A stretch of 64,000 bases of DNA from Oscillatoriaceae cyanobacterium Prado104 (GCA_025454405.1 JALOON010000018.1:1-64000), one strand, 5' to 3'. Counted from the stretch's first letter, positions 1 to 10,945 are shown. The notes: generated by a model not told the origin, from the letters alone. Made by a program: numbers and translations.

Positions 1-165
1 TTTGAGTAAGGAGTTTTGAGTTTTGAATTTTGAGTTTTGAGTTAAAGAGAGTTCTGAAGTTCAAAACTCAAAACTTAAAACTTTGGTAAGGAGTTTTGAA
101 TAAGGAGTTTTGAGTTAAAGACAGTTCTTAATTCAAAACTCAAAACTTAAAACTCATAACTTCCC
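1..165. repeat. GAGTTTTGA-type interspersed repeat block
   Basis: Two facing sets of short A/T-rich words (gagttttgag and its complement ctcaaaactc) fill this stretch and could fold into a long imperfect hairpin. The same block occurs at about 24112-24191, 29575-29709 and 33632-33722. The last three are each followed by a caact(g/a)tcaact tail, so this is a dispersed composite repeat. It lies just beyond the 3' end of malQ. Confidence 0.8.
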
Positions 166-194
166 CTCTCCCCCTCTCGATCGATCGCCCGTTT

Positions 195-1703
195 TCAATT
201 TTTTTGAGGCGATCTTCCGCAGATATGAGTAATGTTTTTAAGCCGATCGCGCACTTCCCAATTCAAAGCTTCGGATCTGTAGCGCCACCCCCAATTTCCC
301 TCTGCTTTACCGGGAAAATTCATCCGCGCGTCAGTATCCAAACCCAACAAATCTTGAAAAGGTACAACTGCCAAATTAGCGATCGAACCCCAAGCCATGC
401 GAATTAAAGACCAGTGAATGCCCTGGGGATCGACGCAGCCCAAATAGCGCACCACATCCTCTCTTTCGTAGTGTTGCAAACTATTGAACCATCCGACAGT
501 CGTGTCGTTGTCGTGCGTGCCAGTGTACACTACGCAGTTGCGAACGTAATTGAAAGGCAGAAAAGGATTGCCGGGACCGCCATTAAAACAAAACTGCAAA
601 ATTTTCATTCCCGGAAACTCGAACCGATCGCGCAAAGCTTCCACTTCAGGAGTAATTACGCCCAAATCCTCAGCGATAATTGGCAAGTTGCCAAACTTCT
701 CATTAATTACCTCAAACAAAGCGGTTCCTGGCGCTTCAATCCATTCTCCTTCGATCGCAGTTTCTTCTCCCTGCTTCACCGCCCAGTAAGCATCAAATCC
801 TCGAAAGTGGTCGATTCGAGTCACGTCTACATAATCGAAAATCGCCTCAAAACGCTGCACCCACCACTGAAAATGATTGGCTTGCAACTCTTCCCAATTG
901 TAAACTGGATTGCCCCACAATTGACCTGTTTCGCTGAAGTAGTCCGGCGGAACTCCTGCCATTAAAGCGGCTTCTCCCGTTGCTTCATCCAAGCAAAATA
1001 TTTCGGGATGCGACCACACATCAGCGCTGTCGTGAGCTACATAAATCGGAATGTCGCCGATAATTTGAATGCCGCGCAGGTTGGCATAGCGCTTCAATTC
1101 CGTCCACTGCCGGAAAAACTCAAACTGAACGTATTTGTAGTAATAAATTTCCGCATTGAGTTCCTGGCGCAACTTGTCTAAAACTTCTGGTTTTCTCCTG
1201 GCTACTTCCGGTTCCCAAGTGTGCCAGCTACCGCCGCCAAAGTAGTCTTTGAGCGCCATAAAAAACGCATAATCTTCCAGCCACAGGGCTTTGATTTCGC
1301 AAAAAGTCGAGAATTCTCTTTGCTGTATGGGGGTTGCTTTTGCTTTGAAGTTTTCGCAGGCTTTTTTGAGCAAGGGAATTTTGTGCGCGATCGCCCGATC
1401 GAATTCTACAGTATCGGGGGGAAATCCCGGAAAATTAGCTAAATCTTCATCGCTTAGCAATTGCTCGTCCCGCAGCATTTCCGGGCTAATCAGCAGCGGA
1501 TTTCCTGCCATTGCCGAATAGCAGGAATAGGGAGAATTGCCGTATCCTGTCGGACCGAGGGGCAGTATTTGCCAGTATTGCTGGTCGCTTTCTGCCAAAA
1601 AATCAATAAAGCGATAAGCTTCTATTCCCATGTCCCCAACGCCGAACCGACTGGGAAAAGATGTGGGGTGGAGTAGAATACCGCTAGCTCTGGGAAACAG
1701 CAT
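195..1703 (-). CDS. malQ: 4-alpha-glucanotransferase (amylomaltase, GH77)
   Basis: The 502-residue product is full length for bacterial MalQ. It transfers alpha-1,4-glucan segments between malto-oligosaccharides in the cytoplasm and serves glycogen and maltodextrin turnover. The N-terminus (PRASGILLHPTSFPSRFGVG) and a GNPVYNW segment are family hallmarks. The three GH77 catalytic regions are visible: RIDHFRG (nucleophile Asp, about residue 300), IIAEDLG (acid/base Glu, about 345) and GTHDNDT (third Asp, about 397). The ATG at 1703 gives the expected N-terminus. The gene stands alone, with repeats on both sides and no recognisable promoter. Assignment is secure from the motifs. Confidence 0.96.
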   Translation of the reverse strand: MLFPRASGILLHPTSFPSRFGVGDMGIEAYRFIDFLAESDQQYWQILPLGPTGYGNSPYSCYSAMAGNPLLISPEMLRDEQLLSDEDLANFPGFPPDTVEFDRAIAHKIPLLKKACENFKAKATPIQQREFSTFCEIKALWLEDYAFFMALKDYFGGGSWHTWEPEVARRKPEVLDKLRQELNAEIYYYKYVQFEFFRQWTELKRYANLRGIQIIGDIPIYVAHDSADVWSHPEIFCLDEATGEAALMAGVPPDYFSETGQLWGNPVYNWEELQANHFQWWVQRFEAIFDYVDVTRIDHFRGFDAYWAVKQGEETAIEGEWIEAPGTALFEVINEKFGNLPIIAEDLGVITPEVEALRDRFEFPGMKILQFCFNGGPGNPFLPFNYVRNCVVYTGTHDNDTTVGWFNSLQHYEREDVVRYLGCVDPQGIHWSLIRMAWGSIANLAVVPFQDLLGLDTDARMNFPGKAEGNWGWRYRSEALNWEVRDRLKNITHICGRSPQKN

Positions 1704-1956
1704 AATCTATCTAAAGATATAGAAATTAAACATTGACAATTTGACTGGACAATTTGACTGACATTCTTGATTTGTAAGACCTCACTGTTTTAATGGCGAT
1801 CGTCACAAAAGATGCCTTGGCTATTGTCTCATACTCTGCTGGATTGAGCTTGGCAAAAATTATAATTTTAGAATTTTAATTTTAGTTTACCGATAACTGC
1901 TGAGATCGCGAACAAAAATTATGATTCTTGGACAATGATACTTTTAATCCAGACAA

Positions 1957-2040
1957 CTGAAGAAAGAGTTTTCACAATTTCCGTTAGCATTTCTGCTGCC
2001 CGATCTCGGATTTCATGCACTCAACGATAAATGCTGCAAG
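1957..2040 (-). pseudogene. Remnant of an XRE-type HTH regulator gene
   Basis: On the minus strand this translates to SIYR, a stop, then VHEIRDRAAEMLTEIVKTL. It parallels SVYRWVHEIRDPTAETVREIVKTL of the intact regulator gene at 11511-11756. The Trp codon has become TGA, and the sequence upstream of the recognition helix has lost bases and no longer aligns cleanly. It is a decayed paralogue fragment with no start codon. Confidence 0.75.
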
Positions 2041-2312
2041 GATTAGGCAAGAAAACAGACCCTAACCAGATCGTAGGTCGATCGAGCGAGCGATCGCGAT
2101 GTCAAGCTCGTTTCTTCCTGGCTCTATTTTGTAAAGTTTTGTAAAAAATATTCTCGATTTGCATAAAAACAGTCCTGTTGTCCCGATAGCTTAAATAGAG
2201 GGCAGCAAACGCTACCGGCAATTGTCGGTCAGCTTATATCACAACTAATACCGTATGTCAATAAAACCAGAAAGTACCGAGATTTGGGTGAGCTACCAGA
2301 AGCTGAATGCTC

Positions 2313-2435
2313 ACATCTTGCACCCAAAGTCAAAAATCCTGTAGGGGCGGGTTCGCCGATAGCTTTAAACGCAGCAGATAGGTTAAATAAACCCGCCCCA
2401 ACTAATAACCCCCAATTGACATTGCTGCAAGATGT
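2313..2435. mobile_element. Short non-autonomous element with 10-bp perfect terminal inverted repeats
   Basis: ACATCTTGCA at 2313-2322 is the exact complement of TGCAAGATGT at 2426-2435. The interior (2335-2433) carries a core with facing gcgggttc and aacccgc words. The same core is present three times in tandem inside the coding region at 17841-18235, and again at 57932-57996. No transposase is encoded, so any mobility would need one supplied in trans. Confidence 0.65.
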
Positions 2436-2713
2436 CAGGACTACCGACAGCGAAAAATTTAGCTCAACAAAAATTAAAGTAATTATCCGAGGTGCGACTC
2501 ACTACCCATATATAATTTTTCGTGAATTGGTAAATAAATGAGTTTTCAGATATACTGCTGAGAAATACTTGAAAACTTATTCAATATTTAACTGCCAAAT
2601 CCAAGCTTTTTTTCAGTAAGGGTGCGATGCTTGCACGGGCGGGAAACAAGGGATAGCTGCACAGCTATGCTGTTGTTTTACTTGTAAAAAATTCCCAAAG
2701 GTGTGACATTTTT

Positions 2714-5700
2714 GTGCGATCGCTCAATCAACTTCGTTACCGCAAAAATATGAAATTTATCCCAGAATCTCCTACCTTCAGTCTGCCTACAAACGAATTG
2801 CTAGAATTCGACACTTTCACAGAACGGCAAATAGAGTCGATCGAAGATTTCCCCCTACCGTTAGCTAAAAACAAGCAAAAAAAGCCGAAAAAGCAGGTAA
2901 AAAACATCGTCTTCATCGACTCGCAAGTTAAAAACTGGCAACAACTCGCCAGCGGCATCAAACCCGAAACAGAAGCAATTCTCCTAGACGCGACAACTGA
3001 CGGCATAGCACAAATTACCAAAACCTTAGCCAAATACAGCGAATTTGACAGCATTCAAATAGTCGCTCACGGCGAACCAGGCAGCTTGCAACTTGGTGCT
3101 GCCAAACTAAACAGCAACGGCATAGAAAATTACAGCAACCAATTGCAGCAATGGCAAAAAGCTCTAGTTAAAAACGGAGACATTCTGCTGGTAGCCTGCA
3201 GCGTCGCAGCCGGAGAAACAGGCAAGAATTTCGTGCAGAGGCTGCGGGAAATCACGGGTGCAAATATTGCAGCTTCCGCTAATTTAACCGGAAGTTCAGG
3301 ACAAGGCGGCAACTGGGAATTAGAAGTAGTTGCAGGAGAAATCACGACTTGTTTGGCATTTCACCAAACAGTCCTGGAAACCTACAGTTTTGTCCTCGGT
3401 ACGCTAGTCAACGAAACCTTTAGCAATGCCACAGTCACCGGACCTTGGATTTACAGGGGAAGAGACGGCAATGTGTTCGACCCCAATCCAGTTTTTCCCG
3501 CCAACACGCAAGGAATTCCCGGTATCACAGCAGGAACTTCATCGGGAATACTTCCGGGCTTGGGGGGCGATGCCGCAGGTCAAGGAGCTTTGAGGCTAAC
3601 GAGCAACAGTCAAGGATTCTCAGCTTTTGTCATCTACAACAACCCCATACCCTCCACAGAAGGTCTGAGAATGACCTTCGATTTCTTTGCTTACAACGGG
3701 GTTAATGCCACCATTCCGCAGACTGGTTTTGTAGGAGCACAGCCAGGGGATGGTATTAGTTTCTTCTTAATTGATGGGACAGCCAATCCCACAACAGTAG
3801 GAGGCTTTGGCGGTTCTCTGGGCTATGCCAACGTCAATACCGCTGCTTCCCCCAATACACCCGGATTGGTGGGAGGTTATTTGGGCATTGGGTTGGACGA
3901 GTTTGGGAATTTTTCCAACAACCTCGACGGAGAAGGGCGTGCCGGCCCAACTCCACCCCCTATTCCTGGTGCCCCAAATCTAAGTGCTTACAGGCCAGAT
4001 TCAATTACTCTCAGAGGAAGTGAGGCTGGCGGTTATGCATTTTTAACAAATGTAATTTCCCCGATAGGCATCGACAACATACCCACAAGTATCGACTTTA
4101 TAGAGCCAGGTTATAACTTCGACAATTCTGTGACTGTCAGTCGGGAAGCAGCGAAAAGAAGCATTCAAGTTACCTTAGATCCGCCGACTTCTGCAACGCC
4201 AAATCGCCTGACAGTTGCCTTGGATCTGAATAACAATGGTTTATTTACAGACCCCGGCGAAACTTTAATTGATATTCCCAATCTAGCAACTGCAAACGGA
4301 GCGATACCTGCTAATTTAAAATTTGGTTTTGCCAGTTCGACGGGAGTTGCTACTAACTTCCACGAAATTCGCAACCTCAAAATCGAGACAGTAAATCCCG
4401 TTCCCGCCAGCCAAGCTGATGTTGTTACCATCAAAAGCGGGCCGCAATTCATCAAGAATGCGGGCAACATTACTTACACGATTACTACTACAAATCGCGG
4501 GTCTCAACCCGCCCAACAAGTTTTAGTTCAAGACGAAATAGCAAGCCAATTACTTCCTACTTTGGGAGGAGTTCCTACAGTTGTAGCTTCTAATGGCGGC
4601 AGCTACTCCAACCCGACGCGGAACGTCACTTGGCCGAGAATTCCGGTTCTCAATCCGGGTGAAAGCGTCACCTACACCCTGACAGTGGGTTTGCCGCCCA
4701 GTTTAACTACCGGCAGCACGTTCGCTGGTGTGGCATCCAGCAGCGCGGCGACTTTCGACCCCGACCTTGCAAATAACAGCGGTTCAAATGCAATAAATTC
4801 AGTCAGTACCACAGTTGCTGATGCTGTAGCCGACCTCGCTACTGTCAAAAACGGTCCGGTTACTGCACCTGCTGGGTCAACGATTAACTACACCCTGGTG
4901 ACGGCAAATAGCGGACCAGATCCCGCAGCGAATGTTGTTATTACTGACAGTATGGTTCCCGGTTTAACTGGAGTCAGCGTATCCGACGGCGGCACTTACG
5001 ATCCGATTGCGGGTGTCGTGACCTTTCCAGCGATCGCGTCTTTACCAGTCAGTACAGTTTCTCGCACCATCAGTTTTGTCGCGCCACCGACCGTTGCAAG
5101 CGTCAGCAGCACGGCTCGAAGCAGCTCGACTACACCCGACCCCGTTCTCAGCAACAACAACGGCAGCAGCGCTAATAAAGACGGTACTCTCACCAATTCT
5201 TCTGTTACTACAACGATTACCGCAGCCAGTGCCGATGTCGTGACTGTTAAAAGCGGGCCGACAGCCGCGAATCCCGGTGCGGCACTTACCTATACGATCG
5301 CGACAGCCAACAACGGCCCGAGTAACGCTCAAGCCGTGACGATTACAGACAGCATCATTCCCGGTTTGACGGGAGTTACGGCATCGGACGGCGGGAGTTA
5401 CGATCCGGTGACGGGTGTGGTGACTTTCCCGACGATCGACCTCAATAACGGCCAGACAGTCACTCGGACGATCGGCTTGACAGCACCTCAAAGCGGCTCG
5501 ATCGCCAGTACGGCCAGGAGCACTTCAGTAACTGTCGATCCCAACCCCGCCAACAACTCCAACGCGACTGTCACCACGACGATCGCCCCAAATGCTGATG
5601 TCGTTACTCAAAAAACTGCTCCGGCTAGCATCAACGCGGGCGAACAGCTTACCTACAGAATCACCACCACTAACCTCGGTAGTGTAGCAGCCGCTAATGT

Positions 5701-8599
5701 CGCGATTACCGACAGCTTGGTTCCCGGTTTAACGGGAGTCATCGTCTCGGATGGCGGTACTTACGATCTGGCTACGGGTGTTGTCAATTTTCCGGTGGTT
5801 GCCAGCTTGGCTGTTGGCACGACGCAGGTGCGGACGATTTCCTTTGTACCGCCACCTACTCTCACTAGCATTACCAATATCGTCCGCAGTACCTCCGACA
5901 CTCCAGATCCCAACCTTGCAAATAACGACGGATCGATAGCTGCACAGCCCAACCAGCCGGGGGGTCGAGTAATCACAATCATCGGGAGTTCTGCGGATGT
6001 TTCCACCACCAAAAGCGGTCCGGCGTCTGCTACTGCAGGTGAGACTGTTACTTATACAATTGCTACTGCTAACTTGGGGCCGGGTTTGGCGGGCAATGTG
6101 GTGGTTACTGACAGCATTATCCCCGGTTTGGCGGGAGTTGTAGCATCTGACGGCGGTAGTTACGATCCGGTGACGGGGGTGGTGACTTTTCCGCAAATCG
6201 CTACTTTGGCTAGCGGTGCTAGTGTTACTCGTACTGTAAGTTTAATTGCTCCGGCGACCGGCAGCATCAGCAATACTTCCCGCAACACTTCGATAACGGG
6301 CGATCCGAATCCTAGCAATAATGACGGTTCTGCTGCGAGTGCCACGGTAATTACGGCGATCGTACCAACCCCAACACCAACTCCAACCCCAACCCCAACA
6401 CCAACTCCGACACCGACGCCAACTCCAACCCCAACACCAACTCCGACGCCGACGCCGACATCCGGAACTCCGACGCCGACGCCAACTCCCGGAACTCCGA
6501 CGCCGACACCTGAAACTCCGACGCCAACGCCAACTCCCGGAACTCCGACACCGACGCCGACACCCGGAACTCCGACGCCGACACCCGGAACTCCGACGCC
6601 AACTCCCGGAACTCCGACACCGACACCCGGAACTCCGACACCGACACCCGGAACTCCGACACCGACACCCGGAACTCCGACACCGACACCCGGAACTCCG
6701 ACGCCGACACCAACGCCAAACAGTCCAAACAATCCGCCGGTGGTGAACCTACAATTTCCATTCTTGCTAGTAAACAATTCGGTGCCGTTCCAATTTTCTC
6801 TGCCGCCAAATACATTTACCGATCGAGATCCGGGAGATAGTCTCACTTACAGCGCGAGACAAATTAACGGTCAACCGCTGCCGAGTTGGCTGACATTTAA
6901 TCCGAATACTCTTTCCTTTAGCGGTCAAACTTTCCAAATAAATTTCGTACCGATTCAGTTAACAGCAACCGATCGAGCTGGTGCAACTGCCACCACTTCG
7001 ATAAGCTTGATAACTCTGGGAAGCGGTCTGGTGATTGACGGTTATATTGCTGGCGCAACTTTGTTTTTTGATGCCAACAAAAACGGAGTTTTGGATAATA
7101 ACGAACCGTCTACTATCACAGGTCCTGCCGGAGAATACGAGCTCAATATTCCCTTCGAGACTTTTGATACCGATCGAGATGGCGAACTCGAACAGTCTGA
7201 AGGTAATATTGTGGCTTTTGGCGGCATCGATACAGCTACTGGTTTGCCGCTGGAAACGCCTGTTTCGGCACCGCCGGATGCTACTGTGGTGACTCTGTTA
7301 ACGAGTTTAATCGTGGAGTTGGCAGACCGAAACATTAATATCGATCGAGCTGAATCTCTGGTTAAAACTTCGTTGGGAATTCCGTCTAGCGTTGACCTTA
7401 CCAGTTTAGATCCGATCGAGGCCGTCAACAGCGGGCGATCGGGCGGGGCGGAAGTTTTGATAGCTATGACCAAGGTGCAAAACTTCATTACCCAAACAGC
7501 CAGTTTAATTGATGGTGCTTCTGGTGCTGCCAATAATGTCATTGTTAAAAATGTCATTGCAGCAATTAGCGATCGCATTCAAACTGGCAACAATTTGGAT
7601 TTAAACAATGCAGAGCAATTAAGTGCGATCGTCCGGGAAGCTGCGACTAAAACTCAGCAAATCGACCCGAGTTTTAACAGCCAAATAGTCTTAGCAATTG
7701 CCCCGCAAGCCGCGCAAGTAATGGCAGAGGCAAATCAGCGGGCCGATGCCGCAGCATCCAGCAATTCCGGCGCATCGCTCAATTCTGCAATTGCTCGAAT
7801 TCAAAAAGTTGCATTGGGAGAAACTGCTAAAGACTTGCGGGAAGTTACAGCAGGAAATAAAACAATTGCTGAAGTAGTTGCTGAAAATACTGGTGCTGCT
7901 TTAAATACCCAAATTCAAACAGCAACAGTACCCAATAATCCTGCTGTTCCAGTTATTGGGGGCGGTGTGGAGATAATTAGCACTGCGCCAAATCAGATTA
8001 TCGGTACGGATCGCAATGATTCGATCGCGGGTACTAGCGGCAGCGATATTATCAGCGGCAGGCGGGGAAATGACCGAATTCTCGGTTTAGAAGGTAACGA
8101 CTGGATTAACGGGAATCAGGATATCGATACCCTTGATGGAGGCATTGGCGATGACACTATTTATGGGGGGAAAGGAGAAGATTCTTTAGTCGGTTTTAAC
8201 GGCGAAGATATCTTGTTTGGCAATCGAGGTTTTGATACAATTAACGGCGGAGAGGGTAGCGATTCTCTCTACGGCGGCAGGGGTAACGACTTGCTGACGG
8301 GAGGAAATGGCGACGATTTACTTGTCGGTCAAATTGGTGAAGATACTCTGATTGGCGGTTTGGGCAGCGATGTATTTTTGTTAGCGCCAGACCAGGGAAT
8401 TGACAGGATTTTGGATTTTGAGAAAGGCATAGATTTTATTGGGTTGTCGGGAGGTTTAAACTTCAGTCAGCTCAGCATTACTTCGGCTAATAATGCAACT
8501 TTAATTAGCATTGCTAGCAGCGGTCAAGTGTTGGCTTCTCTCAGGGCAGTTGGACCGAATTTGCTGGGGATTGAGGATTTTACTCAGCGTTCGATTTAG
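2714..8599 (+). CDS. Giant secreted DUF4347 / L-type lectin / DUF11 / RTX repeat protein
   Basis: The 1,961-residue protein is modular. Residues 45-215 resemble DUF4347 ([21 protein letters not shown]). Residues 230-570 look like an L-type lectin beta-sandwich ([25 protein letters not shown]). Five DUF11 repeats follow, each starting with an ADV.T.KSGP-like word. Next come a Pro-Thr linker of more than 100 residues, a cadherin/He_PIG-like domain, and a segment with a DANKNGVLD calcium loop. At the end there are about eleven RTX nonapeptides (GGxGxDxx). The RTX end and lack of an N-terminal signal fit type I secretion (inference); a cell-surface or matrix role is likely. The start is GTG 2714 with AAAGG 12 bases upstream; ATG 2750 is an alternative without a ribosome site. 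Confidence 0.9.
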   Translation: MRSLNQLRYRKNMKFIPESPTFSLPTNELLEFDTFTERQIESIEDFPLPLAKNKQKKPKKQVKNIVFIDSQVKNWQQLASGIKPETEAILLDATTDGIAQITKTLAKYSEFDSIQIVAHGEPGSLQLGAAKLNSNGIENYSNQLQQWQKALVKNGDILLVACSVAAGETGKNFVQRLREITGANIAASANLTGSSGQGGNWELEVVAGEITTCLAFHQTVLETYSFVLGTLVNETFSNATVTGPWIYRGRDGNVFDPNPVFPANTQGIPGITAGTSSGILPGLGGDAAGQGALRLTSNSQGFSAFVIYNNPIPSTEGLRMTFDFFAYNGVNATIPQTGFVGAQPGDGISFFLIDGTANPTTVGGFGGSLGYANVNTAASPNTPGLVGGYLGIGLDEFGNFSNNLDGEGRAGPTPPPIPGAPNLSAYRPDSITLRGSEAGGYAFLTNVISPIGIDNIPTSIDFIEPGYNFDNSVTVSREAAKRSIQVTLDPPTSATPNRLTVALDLNNNGLFTDPGETLIDIPNLATANGAIPANLKFGFASSTGVATNFHEIRNLKIETVNPVPASQADVVTIKSGPQFIKNAGNITYTITTTNRGSQPAQQVLVQDEIASQLLPTLGGVPTVVASNGGSYSNPTRNVTWPRIPVLNPGESVTYTLTVGLPPSLTTGSTFAGVASSSAATFDPDLANNSGSNAINSVSTTVADAVADLATVKNGPVTAPAGSTINYTLVTANSGPDPAANVVITDSMVPGLTGVSVSDGGTYDPIAGVVTFPAIASLPVSTVSRTISFVAPPTVASVSSTARSSSTTPDPVLSNNNGSSANKDGTLTNSSVTTTITAASADVVTVKSGPTAANPGAALTYTIATANNGPSNAQAVTITDSIIPGLTGVTASDGGSYDPVTGVVTFPTIDLNNGQTVTRTIGLTAPQSGSIASTARSTSVTVDPNPANNSNATVTTTIAPNADVVTQKTAPASINAGEQLTYRITTTNLGSVAAANVAITDSLVPGLTGVIVSDGGTYDLATGVVNFPVVASLAVGTTQVRTISFVPPPTLTSITNIVRSTSDTPDPNLANNDGSIAAQPNQPGGRVITIIGSSADVSTTKSGPASATAGETVTYTIATANLGPGLAGNVVVTDSIIPGLAGVVASDGGSYDPVTGVVTFPQIATLASGASVTRTVSLIAPATGSISNTSRNTSITGDPNPSNNDGSAASATVITAIVPTPTPTPTPTPTPTPTPTPTPTPTPTPTPTPTSGTPTPTPTPGTPTPTPETPTPTPTPGTPTPTPTPGTPTPTPGTPTPTPGTPTPTPGTPTPTPGTPTPTPGTPTPTPGTPTPTPTPNSPNNPPVVNLQFPFLLVNNSVPFQFSLPPNTFTDRDPGDSLTYSARQINGQPLPSWLTFNPNTLSFSGQTFQINFVPIQLTATDRAGATATTSISLITLGSGLVIDGYIAGATLFFDANKNGVLDNNEPSTITGPAGEYELNIPFETFDTDRDGELEQSEGNIVAFGGIDTATGLPLETPVSAPPDATVVTLLTSLIVELADRNINIDRAESLVKTSLGIPSSVDLTSLDPIEAVNSGRSGGAEVLIAMTKVQNFITQTASLIDGASGAANNVIVKNVIAAISDRIQTGNNLDLNNAEQLSAIVREAATKTQQIDPSFNSQIVLAIAPQAAQVMAEANQRADAAASSNSGASLNSAIARIQKVALGETAKDLREVTAGNKTIAEVVAENTGAALNTQIQTATVPNNPAVPVIGGGVEIISTAPNQIIGTDRNDSIAGTSGSDIISGRRGNDRILGLEGNDWINGNQDIDTLDGGIGDDTIYGGKGEDSLVGFNGEDILFGNRGFDTINGGEGSDSLYGGRGNDLLTGGNGDDLLVGQIGEDTLIGGLGSDVFLLAPDQGIDRILDFEKGIDFIGLSGGLNFSQLSITSANNATLISIASSGQVLASLRAVGPNLLGIEDFTQRSI
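6363..6720 (+). repeat. Pro-Thr coding tandem repeat
   Basis: Hexamer-type repeats (ccaaca/ccgacg variants) pass into a 21-bp unit encoding PGTPTPT, repeated about nine times. The result is a proline-threonine stalk between the DUF11 array and the C-terminal domains. The near-identical units suggest length variation by slippage. Confidence 0.9.
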
Positions 8600-8631
8600 T
8601 TGGAATTAAGGCGCGATCGATCGCCGTAAAA

Positions 8632-8691
8632 AATGGTTGGTAGTGCGGACTAAAGTTCGATGAGTTTGCGGACTGAAGTCCGCACTACCAA
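8632..8691. terminator. GTAGTGCGGACT inverted repeat, likely terminator
   Basis: ggtagtgcggact (left) faces agtccgcactacc (right) across about 28 bases and is followed by a short T run (tgttttta). It sits 33 bases after the stop of the giant protein gene and could end its transcript. Related inverted repeats at 28495-28550 and 57186-57240 show that it belongs to a dispersed family. Confidence 0.55.
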
Positions 8692-8883
8692 CTGTTTTTA
8701 TTACTCATGCACGCCACAATCATCGATAACTCATGCTAAATATAAAATTAAAAGTGGAGGATAATTCTGATGAGTGAGAATACCGTGAAAGTAGAGATCG
8801 CGGAATACTTGAGAGAGTATTGAGCTGGAAGTGGCGATCGCGCAATTCGATCGCGACGTGAATTTCGAGCGATCGATGAAGTA

Positions 8884-9001
8884 ATACCAAATCCGGGTGT
8901 GTGACCCCTTTTATCGTCATTGCGAGCGTAGTGAGGCAATCGCAAGAACTCTGAGAATTAAGAAAAATTTATAAAGGGGATCTGATACTCGGATTTGGTA
9001 T
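8884..9001. mobile_element. 118-bp MITE-like element
   Basis: ATACCAAATCCG at 8884-8895 is the exact complement of CGGATTTGGTAT at 8990-9001, and the complementarity continues imperfectly for another 15 bases. Inside is a cattgcgagcg...caatcgc segment that reappears in degenerate form near 22375-22410. A single end of the same type (ataccaaatccggg) lies at about 57343. No coding capacity. The remaining DNA of the 8600-9056 gap shows nothing else. Confidence 0.65.
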
Positions 9002-9056
9002 AAGCTAGATAGAAAGGTTTCAAAATAGATGAAAACTTCATAGAGGCAAACTGGTT

Positions 9057-9302
9057 ATGAACTGGAAAGCACACATTCACTCAAATCCTAAAATTCTGCT
9101 TGGTAAGCCTGTAATTAAGGGAACGCGAATATCAGTGGAGTTTATCCTAGGGCTATTTTCAGAAGGTTGGACGCAGGAACAAATTCTAGAAAATTATCCA
9201 ACGCTTAATGCTGAATCTATCCAAGCAGTGTTTGCTTTTGCGGCGGAATGTCTCAAAGAAGATGTATTTTACACGCCTTTGCTATTTGCTGAGGCAAGTT
9301 AA
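9057..9302 (+). CDS. DUF433 family protein, putative antitoxin
   Basis: The 81-residue protein matches the DUF433 pattern: an N-terminal strand (IHSNPKILLGKPVIKGTRI), then SVEFILGLFSEGWTQEQILENYP and a helical end. DUF433 proteins are small winged-helix-like proteins usually paired with DUF5615 PIN-like proteins in presumed toxin-antitoxin modules. The stop TAA shares its last base with the ATG of the next gene (TAATG), so translation is coupled. GAGG lies about 11 bases before the start. Function is inferred from family and pairing. Confidence 0.88.
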   Translation: MNWKAHIHSNPKILLGKPVIKGTRISVEFILGLFSEGWTQEQILENYPTLNAESIQAVFAFAAECLKEDVFYTPLLFAEAS

Positions 9303-9658
9303 TGCGGTTTCTGGCTAATGAAAACTTTCCTCTACTGAGCGTGCGACTGCTGCGACAAGCGAATCTTGAAGTCGCTTCTGTGAGCGAGGATGCTCCAGGA
9401 ATTGAGGATGCCGATGTTTTGGCTCGTGCTGCGGATGAGCAATTGGTGATTTTGACGTTCGATCGCGATTACGGCGAACTGATTTATCGCTTGCGGATGC
9501 GATCGCCAAGAGGTGTCATTTATTTGCGGTTTCGTCCTCACACACCGGAAGAACCAGCATCAGTATTGTTAAATTTATTACAGATGGAAGGATTGCAATT
9601 TGAGGAACGATTTACGGTGGTGGATCGCGATCGAATTCGTCAACGTCCGTTACCGTAG
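9302..9658 (+). CDS. DUF5615 PIN-like protein, putative toxin
   Basis: 118 residues beginning MRFLANENFPLLSVRLLRQ. The opening NEN motif, followed by EDADVLARAADEQLVILTFDRDYGEL and a C-terminal RxxxVVDRDRIR, is characteristic of DUF5615, a PIN-fold family predicted to be a nuclease. Asp/Glu residues of a PIN active site are present (NEN, DADV, TFDRDYG). It overlaps the DUF433 gene by one base, the usual operon for this pair. Confidence 0.88.
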   Translation: MRFLANENFPLLSVRLLRQANLEVASVSEDAPGIEDADVLARAADEQLVILTFDRDYGELIYRLRMRSPRGVIYLRFRPHTPEEPASVLLNLLQMEGLQFEERFTVVDRDRIRQRPLP

Positions 9659-9772
9659 TTATTGCCGGAAGCAAGTAGTTGTGTGGATTGAGGCAGGCTT
9701 TGGGTTGAGCAGTCCTTAATTCCCAATTAACGTGCTACAATCGTAATACAACCTTGACTCACTTACGATCCT

Positions 9773-10804
9773 ATGAAGCTCGAACATAAAACACATAGAG
9801 ATGGCAATTTACACCCTAAAGCATTTAATTGTCTACAACTTCTCGTTCTCGATGAAACCTTGACCTATCATAACGAGCACGCCGAACGGCATCCGTTCTC
9901 AATCTACAGTCTCTCAATACAGAAAGTAATGCAGTCTTTCAATGCTGTTCTGAATGAAATAGAACGAATTTCTACGGCTTTGTTTAATGCTGATGGAAAT
10001 TTAGATTATCCTTTAAAGAAGCTGCCTGATTTACAAAAAGAATTACTGTACGCCTTACAGTCTCACATTGATGATTGCTACCGTATTCTTAAAGTTATTC
10101 ACCCATATAATAGTAATGGGAAAGAAGATTTTGTAGAGAGTTGGTTAGAAAAGGTCAAACATCCGGCTTATAAGGATTTTCGGAATGCAATCAATGAATA
10201 CAGAGAATCATTTGCTCCTATTGTTAATAAGATTAAACACAATGGTGGTCAATTGCGTCCCATAATGATGTACTCAAGGGGACGTGGTATAGTTACACGT
10301 ACTGTAGAGAAAGGTATTCAAACTTTTCCCAAAAATGCTCGTATTGTTGGGTATTTTCTAGAGGGGATGCAACCTAATGGGCGTATAGGCCCCGATCTTA
10401 AAATTCATCCCGATGGTATAAGCGCTATTTCCTTAAATCGTGACCTACGTTATCATTTTGCAAATCTCTACCGAGTTGGTCATCATTTGAGAGCTGCAAT
10501 TGCCAGAACGGTTCGTAAGCTTCACGGAATAAATTTGCCTCGTGATGTCGGTGTTAATGATGCCGCCTCCCAATATGATATAGAGTCAATTGCAGAACGT
10601 GTCAGTAAGCTGCCACCTCTATTCTTTGAGAATGAGTTTTCTAAGAAAACACCAGATATTAAGTTTTACCGTCATAACGGGAATACAGATTTGATTTTGG
10701 AGACTCCTGGTTCTCAGTATATGACTTGGGAGGGAGAAGTAATGCGCCGTTATGAAATACAAGTAGATGCTGTTTGCCCTGAATATCAACTTCCTTACAG
10801 GTAA
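9773..10804 (+). CDS. Helical protein of unknown function
   Basis: The 343-residue protein is not recognised. It is mostly alpha-helical in its first 170 residues, with no signal peptide or membrane span. The segment NEYRESFAPIVNKIKHNGGQLRP carries an NKIKHN word that resembles helices of HEPN-like nucleotide-binding or RNase domains, but this is weak. The second half is more mixed (RGRGIVTRTVEKG, GYFLEGMQPNGRIGP). Codon use has fewer HIP1 words than neighbouring genes, which hints at transfer. No ribosome site is evident before ATG 9773. It follows a toxin-antitoxin pair, so an accessory or defence role is possible but unproven. Confidence 0.7.
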   Translation: MKLEHKTHRDGNLHPKAFNCLQLLVLDETLTYHNEHAERHPFSIYSLSIQKVMQSFNAVLNEIERISTALFNADGNLDYPLKKLPDLQKELLYALQSHIDDCYRILKVIHPYNSNGKEDFVESWLEKVKHPAYKDFRNAINEYRESFAPIVNKIKHNGGQLRPIMMYSRGRGIVTRTVEKGIQTFPKNARIVGYFLEGMQPNGRIGPDLKIHPDGISAISLNRDLRYHFANLYRVGHHLRAAIARTVRKLHGINLPRDVGVNDAASQYDIESIAERVSKLPPLFFENEFSKKTPDIKFYRHNGNTDLILETPGSQYMTWEGEVMRRYEIQVDAVCPEYQLPYR

Positions 10805-10945
10805 GTCAGAAGCGTTTGTAATACCAATTCTCCAAAATAATGCAACAGTAGTTTGTACCGCTAAAGTCTAATTGTATTGGGTACTCACTCGGCATTGTAG
10901 CAACCTTTTAGAGAAATGGACGAAATAACATTGGAGGATGGACCG

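Larger units (their letters stand above)
1704..2713. other. Intergenic region with gene remnant and mobile-type repeat
   Basis: This 1-kb gap separates malQ from the large secreted protein, and the two genes diverge here. It holds a decayed XRE-regulator fragment (1957-2040), a short element with terminal inverted repeats (2313-2435) and a small hairpin (2653-2668: ATAGCT, loop GCAC, AGCTAT) about 45 bases ahead of the downstream start. An 85-codon open frame at 2284-2541 mostly translates the repeat and was not accepted as a gene. Confidence 0.7.

Noticed and set aside
2284..2541. 85-codon open frame on the plus strand
   Set aside because: Its central third is the translated dispersed element, it has no ribosome site, and the same peptide arises wherever the element inserts.
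2620..2713. Possible riboswitch upstream of the giant protein gene
   Set aside because: Only one 6-bp hairpin is certain. The sequence does not fit cyclic di-GMP, cobalamin or other classes I checked by eye.
6160..6846. Long minus-strand frame of Gly-Val repeats
   Set aside because: Antisense reading of the Pro-Thr coding repeat; not a gene.
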